64,000 nucleotides of DNA, from contig NZ_BBPP01000036.1 of NCBI RefSeq assembly GCF_000787835.1, forward strand, positions 24,994-88,993. Direction: 5' to 3'. A program made the position numbers and the translations under genes. Numbering within the stretch: the stretch's first letter is position 1; each line of letters starts with the position of its first letter. The DNA is from Streptacidiphilus melanogenes (GTDB lineage Bacteria; Actinomycetota; Actinomycetes; Streptomycetales; Streptomycetaceae). This document shows positions 33,263-41,044 of this stretch, in pieces. The notes under the pieces are model-generated. The model was given only the letters and a program-made list of their open reading frames with translations, was not told the DNA's origin and made no database searches.

Positions 33263-34627
33263 ATGCCGCAGCCCACCCCGGACGCGGAGCTCCGCGTCCT
33301 CGTCATCGGCGCCGGGACCGGCGGCCTGTGTCTGGCCCACGGGCTGCGGCGCGCCGGTATCGACGTGCAGGTCTTCGAACGGGACGCCACCCGCGCCGAC
33401 GGCCTGCACGGCTACCGCGTGGGCATCGACCCCGACGGCAGCCGGGCGCTGCGCGACTGCCTGCCGCCCGAGCTCTACGACACCTTCGTGGCGACCTGCG
33501 CGAAGGCGCCCGAGTACGTCAACTTCCTCACCGAGAAGCGCGGTGAGCTGCTCTCCGTGGGCGGCTTCACCTCGGACGACCCGGACCCGGTGGACAGCGA
33601 GAAGTCCGTCTCCCGGATGACGCTGCGGCAGGTGCTGCTGACCGGCGTCGAGGACGTGGTGCAGTTCGGCAAGGTCTTCACCCACTACACCGAGGAGCCG
33701 GACGGGCGCGTCACCGCGCACTTCGAGGACGGCACCTCGGCGACCGGCACGGTCCTGGTCGCCGCCGACGGCAGCAACTCCCGGGTGCGCCGCCAGTACC
33801 TGCCGCACGCGGAGCTGAAGGCGCTCGGCCCGATCGGCATCACCGGCAAGGTGCCGCTGACCCCGGAGACCCGAGCCCTGCTCACGCCGAGGATGCAGCG
33901 CGGCATCTCGATGGTCTACGCCCCGCACGCGTACTTCTGCATCTTCCACGTCATGGAGTTCCCCTGGGACGAGGGCGGCCGACCGAAGAGCGGCATCGGC
34001 TCGGCCGACGCCGAGCTGCTGGCGAGCTGGCCGGGGCTGACCTACGACAACTCCCGGGACTACGTCGACTGGGGCCTGGTCACCCAGTCCCGCCAGCTGC
34101 CGGCGAACGTGATGGAGATGAAGAGCCCCGACCTGTACCGGCTGGTCGCGGAGCGGACCACCGACTGGCACCCGGACTTCCGCCGCCTGTTCGCGCTGGC
34201 CGACCCGAACAGCTGCTTCCCGATCAACATCCGCACCTCGGTGCCGATCCCGCAGTGGGAGACCACCCGGATCACGCTGCTCGGCGACGCGATCCACACG
34301 ATGACGCCGGGCCGCGGCGTCGGCGCCAACACCGCGCTGCGCGACGCGCGCCTGCTCTGCCGCAAGCTCGTCCAGGCCCGCGACGGCGAGCTGCCGCTGC
34401 TGGACGCGATCCGGCAGTACGAGACCACGATGATCGACTACGCCTTCGACGCGGTCCGCAAGTCCGCGCGCTCCGGCGGAGGTTCCGGCCCCAGCGCGCC
34501 GGTCATCGGCCGCGCCCTGCTGGGCCTGCTGCGAACCGCGATGCGGATCGTCAACCACCTGCCCGCGGTGAAGAACAAGATGGCCGAGGGGCACCGCAGC
34601 TACCGCGGCCACGGCCGGGAGGAGTAG
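33263..34627 (+). CDS. FAD-dependent monooxygenase (group A) 3
   Basis: 454 residues; flavin monooxygenase with VLVIGAGTGGLCLAHGLRRA, the DG region LVAADGSNSRVRRQYLP and the GD motif ITLLGDAIHTMTPGRGVGAN. It shares distinctive segments with monooxygenase 5 of this island (DGLHGYRVGIDPDGSRALRD against GRMQGYRLRVSPDGERALRE, and the GVGANTA ending of the GD motif), so the two are paralogues. It follows the SGNH gene by 25 bases and the TenA-like gene by 6 bases upstream, clearly in one operon. Confidence 0.9.
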   Translation: MPQPTPDAELRVLVIGAGTGGLCLAHGLRRAGIDVQVFERDATRADGLHGYRVGIDPDGSRALRDCLPPELYDTFVATCAKAPEYVNFLTEKRGELLSVGGFTSDDPDPVDSEKSVSRMTLRQVLLTGVEDVVQFGKVFTHYTEEPDGRVTAHFEDGTSATGTVLVAADGSNSRVRRQYLPHAELKALGPIGITGKVPLTPETRALLTPRMQRGISMVYAPHAYFCIFHVMEFPWDEGGRPKSGIGSADAELLASWPGLTYDNSRDYVDWGLVTQSRQLPANVMEMKSPDLYRLVAERTTDWHPDFRRLFALADPNSCFPINIRTSVPIPQWETTRITLLGDAIHTMTPGRGVGANTALRDARLLCRKLVQARDGELPLLDAIRQYETTMIDYAFDAVRKSARSGGGSGPSAPVIGRALLGLLRTAMRIVNHLPAVKNKMAEGHRSYRGHGREE

Positions 34628-34633
34628 CCCGCC

Positions 34634-35311
34634 ATGACCACGGAGACCACGGCCACCCCGCTCCACAAGGAGCTGCTGGAGCTGGCCGCGCCGGTGCGCG
34701 ACAGCGTGCTGCGACACCGCTTCTGGACCGGCCTGCGCGAGGGCGGCCTGCCCGCGACGGCGCTGGCCCGCTTCGTCGAGCAGGACACCGCCCACCTGCT
34801 GCCCGCCTACGCCCGGGCGCTGGCGCGCTGCGCGGCCGCCGCTCCCGAGGACGGGGACACGCAGCTGTTCGGCCAGTCCGTCATCGGCACCCTGGAGGCC
34901 AGGGACGGACTGCGCGCCGCCTACCGGCAGCTCGTCCCGGAGCTCGACCTGCCGCTTCTGGCCGCGACCACCGAGGCGCTGCCGGCGACCGCCGCGCACG
35001 CCTGCTTCTTCGGCGCCGCGAGCGCCACGAGCTACGCCGCGGGCGTCGGCGCGCTGCTGCCGATGGTCTGGTTCAACGCCGAGGTGAGCGACCACCTGCG
35101 TGACCACGTCGTGCCGGGCAGCCGGTACGCGCAGTGGATCAGCGTCTACCACCCGGGGGACGGCTACCGCTACGCCGTGCAGGCGTTCCTGGACCTGACC
35201 GACCGGTTCGGCGAGAGCTGCTCGGCGCGCGACCGGCAGGTGCTGAAGTACCACTTCGCCCAGGGCATCCGCTATGAGCTCGCCTTCGCCGAATCCTGCG
35301 CGGGCGGCTGA
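34634..35311 (+). CDS. TenA/thiaminase II-like protein 1 (catalytic Cys absent)
   Basis: 225-residue helical protein of the TenA (heme oxygenase-like) fold: HRFWTGLREGGLPATALARF, the VEQDTAHLLPAYARAL Asp motif, and the late Glu in QGIRYELAFAES. Where thiaminase II has LPCxW with the nucleophile Cys, this one reads ALLPMVWF, so classical thiamin pyrimidine hydrolysis is unlikely. The fold also hosts iron-dependent oxidases, and its place 6 bases after a flavin monooxygenase and before a P450 points to a pathway role. A second TenA-like protein with the same substitution is encoded at 51809-52513. Confidence 0.8.
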   Translation: MTTETTATPLHKELLELAAPVRDSVLRHRFWTGLREGGLPATALARFVEQDTAHLLPAYARALARCAAAAPEDGDTQLFGQSVIGTLEARDGLRAAYRQLVPELDLPLLAATTEALPATAAHACFFGAASATSYAAGVGALLPMVWFNAEVSDHLRDHVVPGSRYAQWISVYHPGDGYRYAVQAFLDLTDRFGESCSARDRQVLKYHFAQGIRYELAFAESCAGG

Positions 35312-35366
35312 CTGCCGCTCGGTTTGCTCCCTCCAACGACCGTCGACCGTCGCGAAAGGGCGGCAG

Positions 35367-36581
35367 ATGACCTTCACCGAAATCGACCTGATGGATCCGC
35401 GCTCCTTCGCCGACGGGGTTCCGCACGACTACTTCCGGCAGCTGCGCGCGCTCCCCGGGCTGCTGCCCGGGACCGACGACGACGGCGAGCGCTTCTGGTA
35501 CGTGGTCAGGCACCGTGACGTCTCGTCCGTCTCCCGGGACGTGGCCCGCTTCTCGTCCAGCCCGACCACGATGACCTCGGTGCGGAAGGTGGACCCGAGC
35601 CCGCCGATCATCACCTTCCAGGACGCGCCCGAGCACACCCGCGTCCGCAAGCTGACCTTCAAGGCCTTCGCGCCCGCCCGGTTGGCGCTGCTCGCCGAGC
35701 CGATCCGCCGGATCGTCGACGAGCTGCTCGACGAGTGCGTCGCCAAGGGCGAGTTCGACCTGGCCGAGGACGTCGCGCTGAAGCTGCCCTTCGCGGTGCT
35801 GCTGGAGCTGCTGGACATCCCGGACGAGGACCGGACGATGATGCTCGGCTGGGCCCGGGCCACCGTCAACCTGGGCGACCCCGAGTACGACGACAGCATG
35901 AACGGCTCGGGCGACAACTCCTTCCAGAAGATCTACGACTACCTGATCGACCTGGCCCACCGCCGGGCCGCGCAGCCCACCGACGACGTCTTCTCGATGC
36001 TGCTGGCGGCCCGCTGGGACGGCAGTCGGCTCGGCCTCGCCGACCGCCTCTCCCCCGACGAGGTGGGCCTGTTCGCCTCCACGCTGATCACGGCCGGCAG
36101 CGAGACGACGTACTGCTCGGTGACCGGCGGCGTGCTGGCCCTGCTGGAGAACCCCGACCAGCTGGAGAAGCTGCGCGGCGACCGGGAGGCCCTGCTCGGC
36201 ACCGCCACCGCCGAGGTGGTGCGCTGGGTCACCCCGGTGACCCACTTCGCCCGCCGCGCCCTGGTGGACACCGAGGTGAACGGCCAGGCCGTGGCGGCCG
36301 GGGAGCGCGTGGTGCTCTGGTACAGCTCCGCCAACCGCGACGAGGAGGCCTTCGCCGATCCGGACCGCTTCGACGTCGGCCGCGCCCGCAACCCGCACGT
36401 CAGCTTCGGCGGCGGCGGTCCGCACGTCTGCATCGGCAACGGCCTGGCCTCGATGGAGCTGCGCGCCTTCCTCGACGGGGTGCTCGACCTGCTGCCGCGG
36501 CTGGAGATCACCGGCGAGCCGGTGCGTCCCGAGACCAACTTCATGAACAGCGTCAAGCACCTGCCCATGCGCGTGCGGTGA
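35367..36581 (+). CDS. Cytochrome P450 1
   Basis: 404-residue soluble bacterial P450. I helix LITAGSETTYCSVTG, ExxR as EVVRWVTPVTHFAR, and the heme loop FGGGGPHVCIGNGLASMELR with the Cys ligand. Inserts oxygen into, or oxidatively couples, the pathway intermediate; it needs ferredoxin and reductase, and the reductase at 27402-28367 could serve. The ATG at 35367 follows AAAGGGCGG; the frame upstream overlaps the TenA-like gene and is not P450-like. Followed after 13 bases by an SDR gene. Confidence 0.93.
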   Translation: MTFTEIDLMDPRSFADGVPHDYFRQLRALPGLLPGTDDDGERFWYVVRHRDVSSVSRDVARFSSSPTTMTSVRKVDPSPPIITFQDAPEHTRVRKLTFKAFAPARLALLAEPIRRIVDELLDECVAKGEFDLAEDVALKLPFAVLLELLDIPDEDRTMMLGWARATVNLGDPEYDDSMNGSGDNSFQKIYDYLIDLAHRRAAQPTDDVFSMLLAARWDGSRLGLADRLSPDEVGLFASTLITAGSETTYCSVTGGVLALLENPDQLEKLRGDREALLGTATAEVVRWVTPVTHFARRALVDTEVNGQAVAAGERVVLWYSSANRDEEAFADPDRFDVGRARNPHVSFGGGGPHVCIGNGLASMELRAFLDGVLDLLPRLEITGEPVRPETNFMNSVKHLPMRVR

Positions 36582-36594
36582 GGGGAGCAGCAGC

Positions 36595-37299
36595 GTGAGC
36601 ACTTCAGAACGCACCGCGCTGGTGACCGGTGCGAACCGGGGCATCGGCCGGGCCGTCGCCGCCGAGCTGCTCGGCCGCGGTCTCCGGGTGGTGCTGACCG
36701 CGCGCCGGTTCGACGACGCCCGCGGGGCCGCCCTCGAACTCGGCGCGGGCACACGGCCGCTGGCGCTGGACGTGACCGACGAGGACAGCGTCAAGCGTGC
36801 CGTCGCCGAGGCGGGGCCGGTCGACGTGCTGGTCTGCAACGCCGGAGTGCTGCTGGACGCCGGGACGGACCCGCTGTCGGTGCCGCTGGACCTGGTCGAG
36901 CAGACCCTGCGGGTCAACCTGCTGGGCACCTGGCGGGTGCTGCAGGCCTTCGTGCCGCCGATGGTGGCGCGCGGGCACGGCAGCGTCACCGTCATCTCCA
37001 GCGGGACGACGGCGGAGTTCGGCGGCCGTCTCTTCGGCCGCACCCCCGGCTACTCGCTCTCCAAGAGCGGCCTGAACGGGCTGACCACGCTGGTGGCCGA
37101 GCACACGGCCGGCACCGGCGTCACCGTCAACGCGGTCAATCCGGGCCGGGTGCGCACCCGGATGATGCCCACCCAGGAGCAACTGCCGGAGCAGGCCGCC
37201 CGGTTCGTCGCCGACGTCGCCCTGCTCCCCACCGACGGCCCGACCGGCCAGTTCCTTACCGAGCACCGCCTCACCGAGGGCGAGCGCCGCGCGTCCTGA
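36595..37299 (+). CDS. Short-chain dehydrogenase/reductase 1
   Basis: 234 residues from a GTG start after GGGGAGCAG. SDR motifs: TALVTGANRGIGRAVAAELL (TGxxxGxG), VLVCNAGVLL (NAG), the catalytic Ser in VISSGTTAEF and YSLSKSGLNG (YxxxK). NAD(P)H-dependent ketoreductase or alcohol dehydrogenase of the pathway. Thirteen bases after P450 1, forty before SDR 2. Confidence 0.92.
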   Translation: MSTSERTALVTGANRGIGRAVAAELLGRGLRVVLTARRFDDARGAALELGAGTRPLALDVTDEDSVKRAVAEAGPVDVLVCNAGVLLDAGTDPLSVPLDLVEQTLRVNLLGTWRVLQAFVPPMVARGHGSVTVISSGTTAEFGGRLFGRTPGYSLSKSGLNGLTTLVAEHTAGTGVTVNAVNPGRVRTRMMPTQEQLPEQAARFVADVALLPTDGPTGQFLTEHRLTEGERRAS

Positions 37300-37339
37300 G
37301 CCGCCCGCCGACAACCGCGAACAACCCATTGGAGGACCG

Positions 37340-38113
37340 ATGCAGATCGACATGGCCGGCAAGACGGCCGTGGTCACCGGCGCGGGCAGCGGGATCGGGC
37401 TCGCCTGTGTCCGCGCCCTGGCTGGTGCGGGCGCCGAGGTACTGGGCGGTTCCCGGACCGTCAGCCCCGAGCTTCTGGAGGCCACCCCGCACGTCATGGA
37501 GGTGGACCTGCTCACCCCCGACGGCCCAAGCGCCCTGATCCAGCACGCGCTGGACAAGTTCGGCGGCGTCGACGTGCTGGTGAACAACGTCGGCGGCGGC
37601 GTGAAGCTGGCCAAGGGCTTCCTCGACATCGAGGACGAGACCTGGCTGCACACCTTCGAGCTGAACGTGATGACCACGATCCGGGCGACCCGCGCCGCGC
37701 TGCCGAGCCTGGTCGAGCGCGGGGGCGTGATCGTCAACATCGGTTCGATGAACGCGCACCTGGCCGACCCGACGCTGGGCCACTACTCGATCGCCAAGGC
37801 CGCCCTGTCCAACCTCGGCAAGGCGCTGTCGGCGGAGTACAGCTCGCAGGGTGTGCGGGTGAACACCATCTCCCCCGGGCCGGTGCGGACCCGGCTGTGG
37901 ACCAACCCGCACATCGCGGAGCGGCTCGGCATCACCACCGAGGAGTTCCTGAAGATGGTGCCGAAGATGGCGGGCCTGTCCACCGGCGAGATGATCGAGC
38001 CGGACGAGATCGGCACGCTGGCCCTGATGTTCGCCTCCGGCCGGATCCGCAGCGTCACCGGCGCCGACTACCTGATCGACGGCGGCATGACCCGCCCGCC
38101 GGCCCGCGACTGA
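37340..38113 (+). CDS. Short-chain dehydrogenase/reductase 2
   Basis: 257 residues, classical SDR: TAVVTGAGSGIGLACVRALA, VLVNNVGGGV, the Ser in NIGSMNAHLADP and YSIAKAALSN, and a C-terminal GADYLIDGGMTRPP typical of FabG-like enzymes. Ribosome site TTGGAGGACC. Last gene of the plus-strand run that starts after the 89-bp repeat; a strong hairpin follows. Confidence 0.93.
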   Translation: MQIDMAGKTAVVTGAGSGIGLACVRALAGAGAEVLGGSRTVSPELLEATPHVMEVDLLTPDGPSALIQHALDKFGGVDVLVNNVGGGVKLAKGFLDIEDETWLHTFELNVMTTIRATRAALPSLVERGGVIVNIGSMNAHLADPTLGHYSIAKAALSNLGKALSAEYSSQGVRVNTISPGPVRTRLWTNPHIAERLGITTEEFLKMVPKMAGLSTGEMIEPDEIGTLALMFASGRIRSVTGADYLIDGGMTRPPARD

Positions 38114-38137
38114 CCTCCGGGCGCCAGGCCCGCGCGA

Positions 38138-38165
38138 AAGGCCCCCACCGCGCGGTGGGGGCCTT
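38138..38165. terminator. Bidirectional terminator between SDR 2 and the methyltransferase
   Basis: Perfect 13-bp stem AAGGCCCCCACCG / CGGTGGGGGCCTT with a two-base loop, flanked by A and T residues on both sides, between convergent genes. Confidence 0.8.
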
Positions 38166-38183
38166 CGTCGTGCCCGCGGACGC

Positions 38184-38879
38184 TCAGCCGGCGACGGCGC
38201 GGAAGACCGCGACGGCGCCGCGGATCCGGACGGTCACCTCCGGGAAGTACTTCTTCAGCTGGCGCTCCAGACCGGCCGGGTCGTCGCCCTGGTTCTGGAA
38301 GTTCCCGCGCTTGTGCTGCTCCAGGAGCATGTTCCGGGTCAGCTTGTTCATCGGCACGCCCTCGGCGAGCACGGAGGTGCCGAACAGCACGCCGCCGGGG
38401 CGCAGCGTCTCGGCCACGTGCTTCAGGATGATGCCCTTGCCGTCCCAGCCGCCGGGGATGGTGTGGAAGACCAGGTTCATCGCGGCCGAGTCGAAGTGGC
38501 CGGACGGCAGCGGCAGCGGCTCCATCAGGTTGGCCTGGCAGGTCTCCGGCCGGTAGCGGGCGAGGACCCGGGCGGACATGTCCAGGCACTCGCGGCTGAG
38601 GTCCAGCAGGGTGATCTCCGGGTTCGCCGGGAACTTGGCCTTGTCGACGAAGTAGCCGGTGCCGGGACCGATGTCGAGGTGGCGGCGGCCCACCTCCTCG
38701 TCGTAGAGGCGGCGCATCACGCTCGGCGGGCAGCGCCAGACCACCGGGCAGAAGACGCCGAGCACCCACTTGTCGTAGATGGCCAGCTTGCCGCGCGTGT
38801 ACACGGCCTGGGCGTGCACGATCCGCGGATCGAGCTCGGCCTCGGGGCCCGGCTCGGTGCCGGGTTCGACACTCGTCAT
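38184..38879 (-). CDS. Class I SAM-dependent methyltransferase
   Basis: 231 residues. SAM-binding motif I is RRHLDIGPGTGYFVDKAKFP, motif II region PLPSGHFDSAAMNLVFH, and the post-motif RPGGVLFGTSVLAEGV. The protein has an unusual N-terminal extension rich in Tyr/Trp (YDKWVLGVFCPVVWRCPPSV), possibly a membrane-associated or substrate lid segment. It resembles the Methyltransf_11/25 group; acceptor unknown. First gene upstream of the exporter genes on the same strand reading away from them, so it is probably its own unit. Confidence 0.85.
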   Translation of the reverse strand: MTSVEPGTEPGPEAELDPRIVHAQAVYTRGKLAIYDKWVLGVFCPVVWRCPPSVMRRLYDEEVGRRHLDIGPGTGYFVDKAKFPANPEITLLDLSRECLDMSARVLARYRPETCQANLMEPLPLPSGHFDSAAMNLVFHTIPGGWDGKGIILKHVAETLRPGGVLFGTSVLAEGVPMNKLTRNMLLEQHKRGNFQNQGDDPAGLERQLKKYFPEVTVRIRGAVAVFRAVAG

Positions 38880-38943
38880 GGCGGGAGTTCCCTTCGGGAC
38901 GTGACGGACGTTCGGGGACGGTGCGGGAGGTGCGGGAAGAGAT

Positions 38944-38981
38944 CCGGCCCCGCTCCGACGGAAGGACGGGAGCGGGGCCGG
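38944..38981 (-). terminator. Terminator after the ABC exporter genes
   Basis: Inverted repeat CCGGCCCCGCTCC / GGGAGCGGGGCCGG with an 11-base loop, 20 bases after the permease stop. Confidence 0.65.
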
Positions 38982-39001
38982 CGGTCGAGCCTTGCGCGCT
39001 G

Positions 39002-39820
39002 TCAGCCCGCCGCGCGGCGGAACTTCGCGACGGAGATGACGGAGAAGGCAACCAGGATCCCGACCGCCCAGAACAGCGAGCGGATCACGAAGTGACCGGG
39101 GCCGTGGCCGAGGAAGGCCTGCGAGTGGCTGCCCAGGGTCAGCGAGCGGACCGCGTTGGCCATCGCGGTGACCGGCTGGTTCTCCGCGAAGGCGCGCAGC
39201 CAGCCCGGCATGGTCTGGGTGGGCACGTAGGCGCTGGACGCGAAGGTGACGATGAAGACGATCATGGAGACGCCCTGCGCCGCCTTCACGTTGCCCGCCA
39301 GCAGGCCGACCGCGATGAACAGCCAGCTGAAGGCGAGCCCGAAGACCAGGCAGAGCCCGAAGGCCTCGAGGCCGCCGAGGACCGACGCCTGGAGACGGAA
39401 GCCGACGGCGAAACCGACGGCGGTGGTGACCGCGAGGACGATCGCCAGGATGCCGGTGTCCGCCACGACGCGGCCGGTCAGCATCGCCGCGGTGGAGAAG
39501 GGCATCGACCGCAGCCGGTCGATGAAGCCCTGCTCCATGTCCTCGGCGATGCCGATGGCCGTGCCCAGCGTCTGGAACAGCACGCCGGCGGTGATGAAGC
39601 CGGGGACCGAGAAGTCGACGTAGGGCAGGCCGTGAGCGGTGCCGATCGCGCCGCCGAAGATGAAGCGGAACGTCAGCATGATGGCGGACATCTGCACCAG
39701 GGAGAGCACGACCAGCTCGGGACGGCGCAGGAAGGTGACCGTGGTGCGCTTGGCGAGCAGGCCCGTCCCCGTCACGATGCCGGCGCGGCCGGTACGGATG
39801 GTGGGCGTCAAGGTAGTCAT
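39002..39820 (-). CDS. ABC-2 type transporter permease (DrrB-like)
   Basis: 272-residue ABC-2 permease with six predicted membrane segments (for example VVLSLVQMSAIMLTFRFIFG and LAIVLAVTTAVGFAVGF) and the DrrB-type motif GIAEDMEQGFIDRLRSMPFS. Pairs with the ATPase gene 16 bases upstream to form a DrrAB-type drug exporter. Likely self-resistance and export of the island's product. Confidence 0.92.
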   Translation of the reverse strand: MTTLTPTIRTGRAGIVTGTGLLAKRTTVTFLRRPELVVLSLVQMSAIMLTFRFIFGGAIGTAHGLPYVDFSVPGFITAGVLFQTLGTAIGIAEDMEQGFIDRLRSMPFSTAAMLTGRVVADTGILAIVLAVTTAVGFAVGFRLQASVLGGLEAFGLCLVFGLAFSWLFIAVGLLAGNVKAAQGVSMIVFIVTFASSAYVPTQTMPGWLRAFAENQPVTAMANAVRSLTLGSHSQAFLGHGPGHFVIRSLFWAVGILVAFSVISVAKFRRAAG

Positions 39821-39836
39821 GTCGTGGTTCTCCTGC

Positions 39837-40820
39837 TCAGGCCGTCTCGAGGGTGGCGGCGCCGACCGACTCGGCGGAGGAGGTCTTCTGGCCGGTCAGG
39901 GCGAGGAAGACCTCGTCCAGGCTCGGCTCGCGGACCGCGATGTCGGCCAGCACGGCGCCCGAGTCGCGCACCGCGGTCAGGCCGTCGATCAGCCACTGCG
40001 CGGCGCCGTCGTCGGCGCCGACGCTGATGCGGCGGGTCGACTCGTCGATCTCGGGCGCCGCGACGCCCTCACGGGTGAGCGCCTGGGCCACGAGCGGGAT
40101 GTGCGCGCGGTCGCGCACGTGCACCTCGAGGATCTTGCCGCCGATCCGGCGCTTGAGCTCGGCCGGGGTGCCGGAGGCGACCGTGCGGCCCTGGTCGATG
40201 ATGACGATGTTCCTGGCCAGCCGGTCGGCCTCGTCCAGGTACTGGGTGGTGAGCAGCACGTCGGTGCCGCGCTCCACCAGCGCCTCGATGGCGTCCCACA
40301 GGTCCAGGCGGCTGCGCGGGTCGAGACCGGTGGTCGGCTCGTCCAGGATCAGCAGCCGGGGCTGGCTGACCAGGCTGGCGCCCAGGTCGAGCTTCCGCCG
40401 CATACCGCCGGAGTAGGTGCGCACCAGGCGGTCCGCGGCCTCGACGAGACCGAACAGCTCGAGCACGGCCTCGGCGTTCGCCTTGGCCTGCTTCGCCGAC
40501 TGGCCGAAGAGCCGGGCGACCAGGACCAGGTTCTCCCGGCCGCTGAGCGCCTGGTCGACGGCCGCGTACTGGCCGGCCAGCCCGATGACGCGGCGGACCG
40601 ACTCCGCCTCGCGCCGGACGTCGTACCCGCAGACCTTCAGCTCGCCCTCTTCGGGGCGGATCAGGGTGGAGACGGAACGGACAAAGGTCGTCTTGCCGGC
40701 GCCGTTGGGGCCGAGTACGGCCACCACCTGGCCTGACTCGACCTCGAGCGACAGGCCGTCGAGGGCGGTCTTCTTCCCGAAGCGCTTGGTCAGGCCCCGG
40801 GCTTCAATGGTCAGCGTCAC
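39837..40820 (-). CDS. ABC transporter ATP-binding protein (DrrA-like)
   Basis: 327 residues from a GTG at 40820 placed 9 bases after GAGG; an upstream ATG would add five residues and sits on the ribosome site. Walker A GPNGAGKTT (residues ~37-45), Q-loop AGQYAAVDQALSG, signature YSGGMRRKLDLGASL, Walker B LLILDEPTTGLD and the H-loop replaced by Q (LLTTQYLDEADRL), as in the DrrA family. The C-terminal domain ends VREPSLDEVFLALTG, the DrrA-type signature. Energises export with the downstream permease. Confidence 0.94.
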   Translation of the reverse strand: MTLTIEARGLTKRFGKKTALDGLSLEVESGQVVAVLGPNGAGKTTFVRSVSTLIRPEEGELKVCGYDVRREAESVRRVIGLAGQYAAVDQALSGRENLVLVARLFGQSAKQAKANAEAVLELFGLVEAADRLVRTYSGGMRRKLDLGASLVSQPRLLILDEPTTGLDPRSRLDLWDAIEALVERGTDVLLTTQYLDEADRLARNIVIIDQGRTVASGTPAELKRRIGGKILEVHVRDRAHIPLVAQALTREGVAAPEIDESTRRISVGADDGAAQWLIDGLTAVRDSGAVLADIAVREPSLDEVFLALTGQKTSSAESVGAATLETA

Positions 40821-41044
40821 AATCTTCCACCTCATAGGACGCGGGTCGGTTGGGGACGGCAGGTCTGGCCCCGCCGGCGGCAGCCGGCGGTACTGGCCCG
40901 TGGCCGAAAACGATCGTCGGACGGGCTTTTCTGGCCTCCTGCCACGAGGCGGCGACAGTCACCTGCCAATGGAAGTGGCAAGGGATCGAGGGGGGCTCGA
41001 ACAACGCTCGAGCCGCACGAGCCGACGGAGTGATATGCGAACTG

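Noticed and set aside
40964..40980. TGCCA-N7-TGGCA palindrome ahead of the exporter genes as an operator
   Set aside because: Only five matching bases per arm in GC-rich DNA; too easily found by chance to list as a feature.
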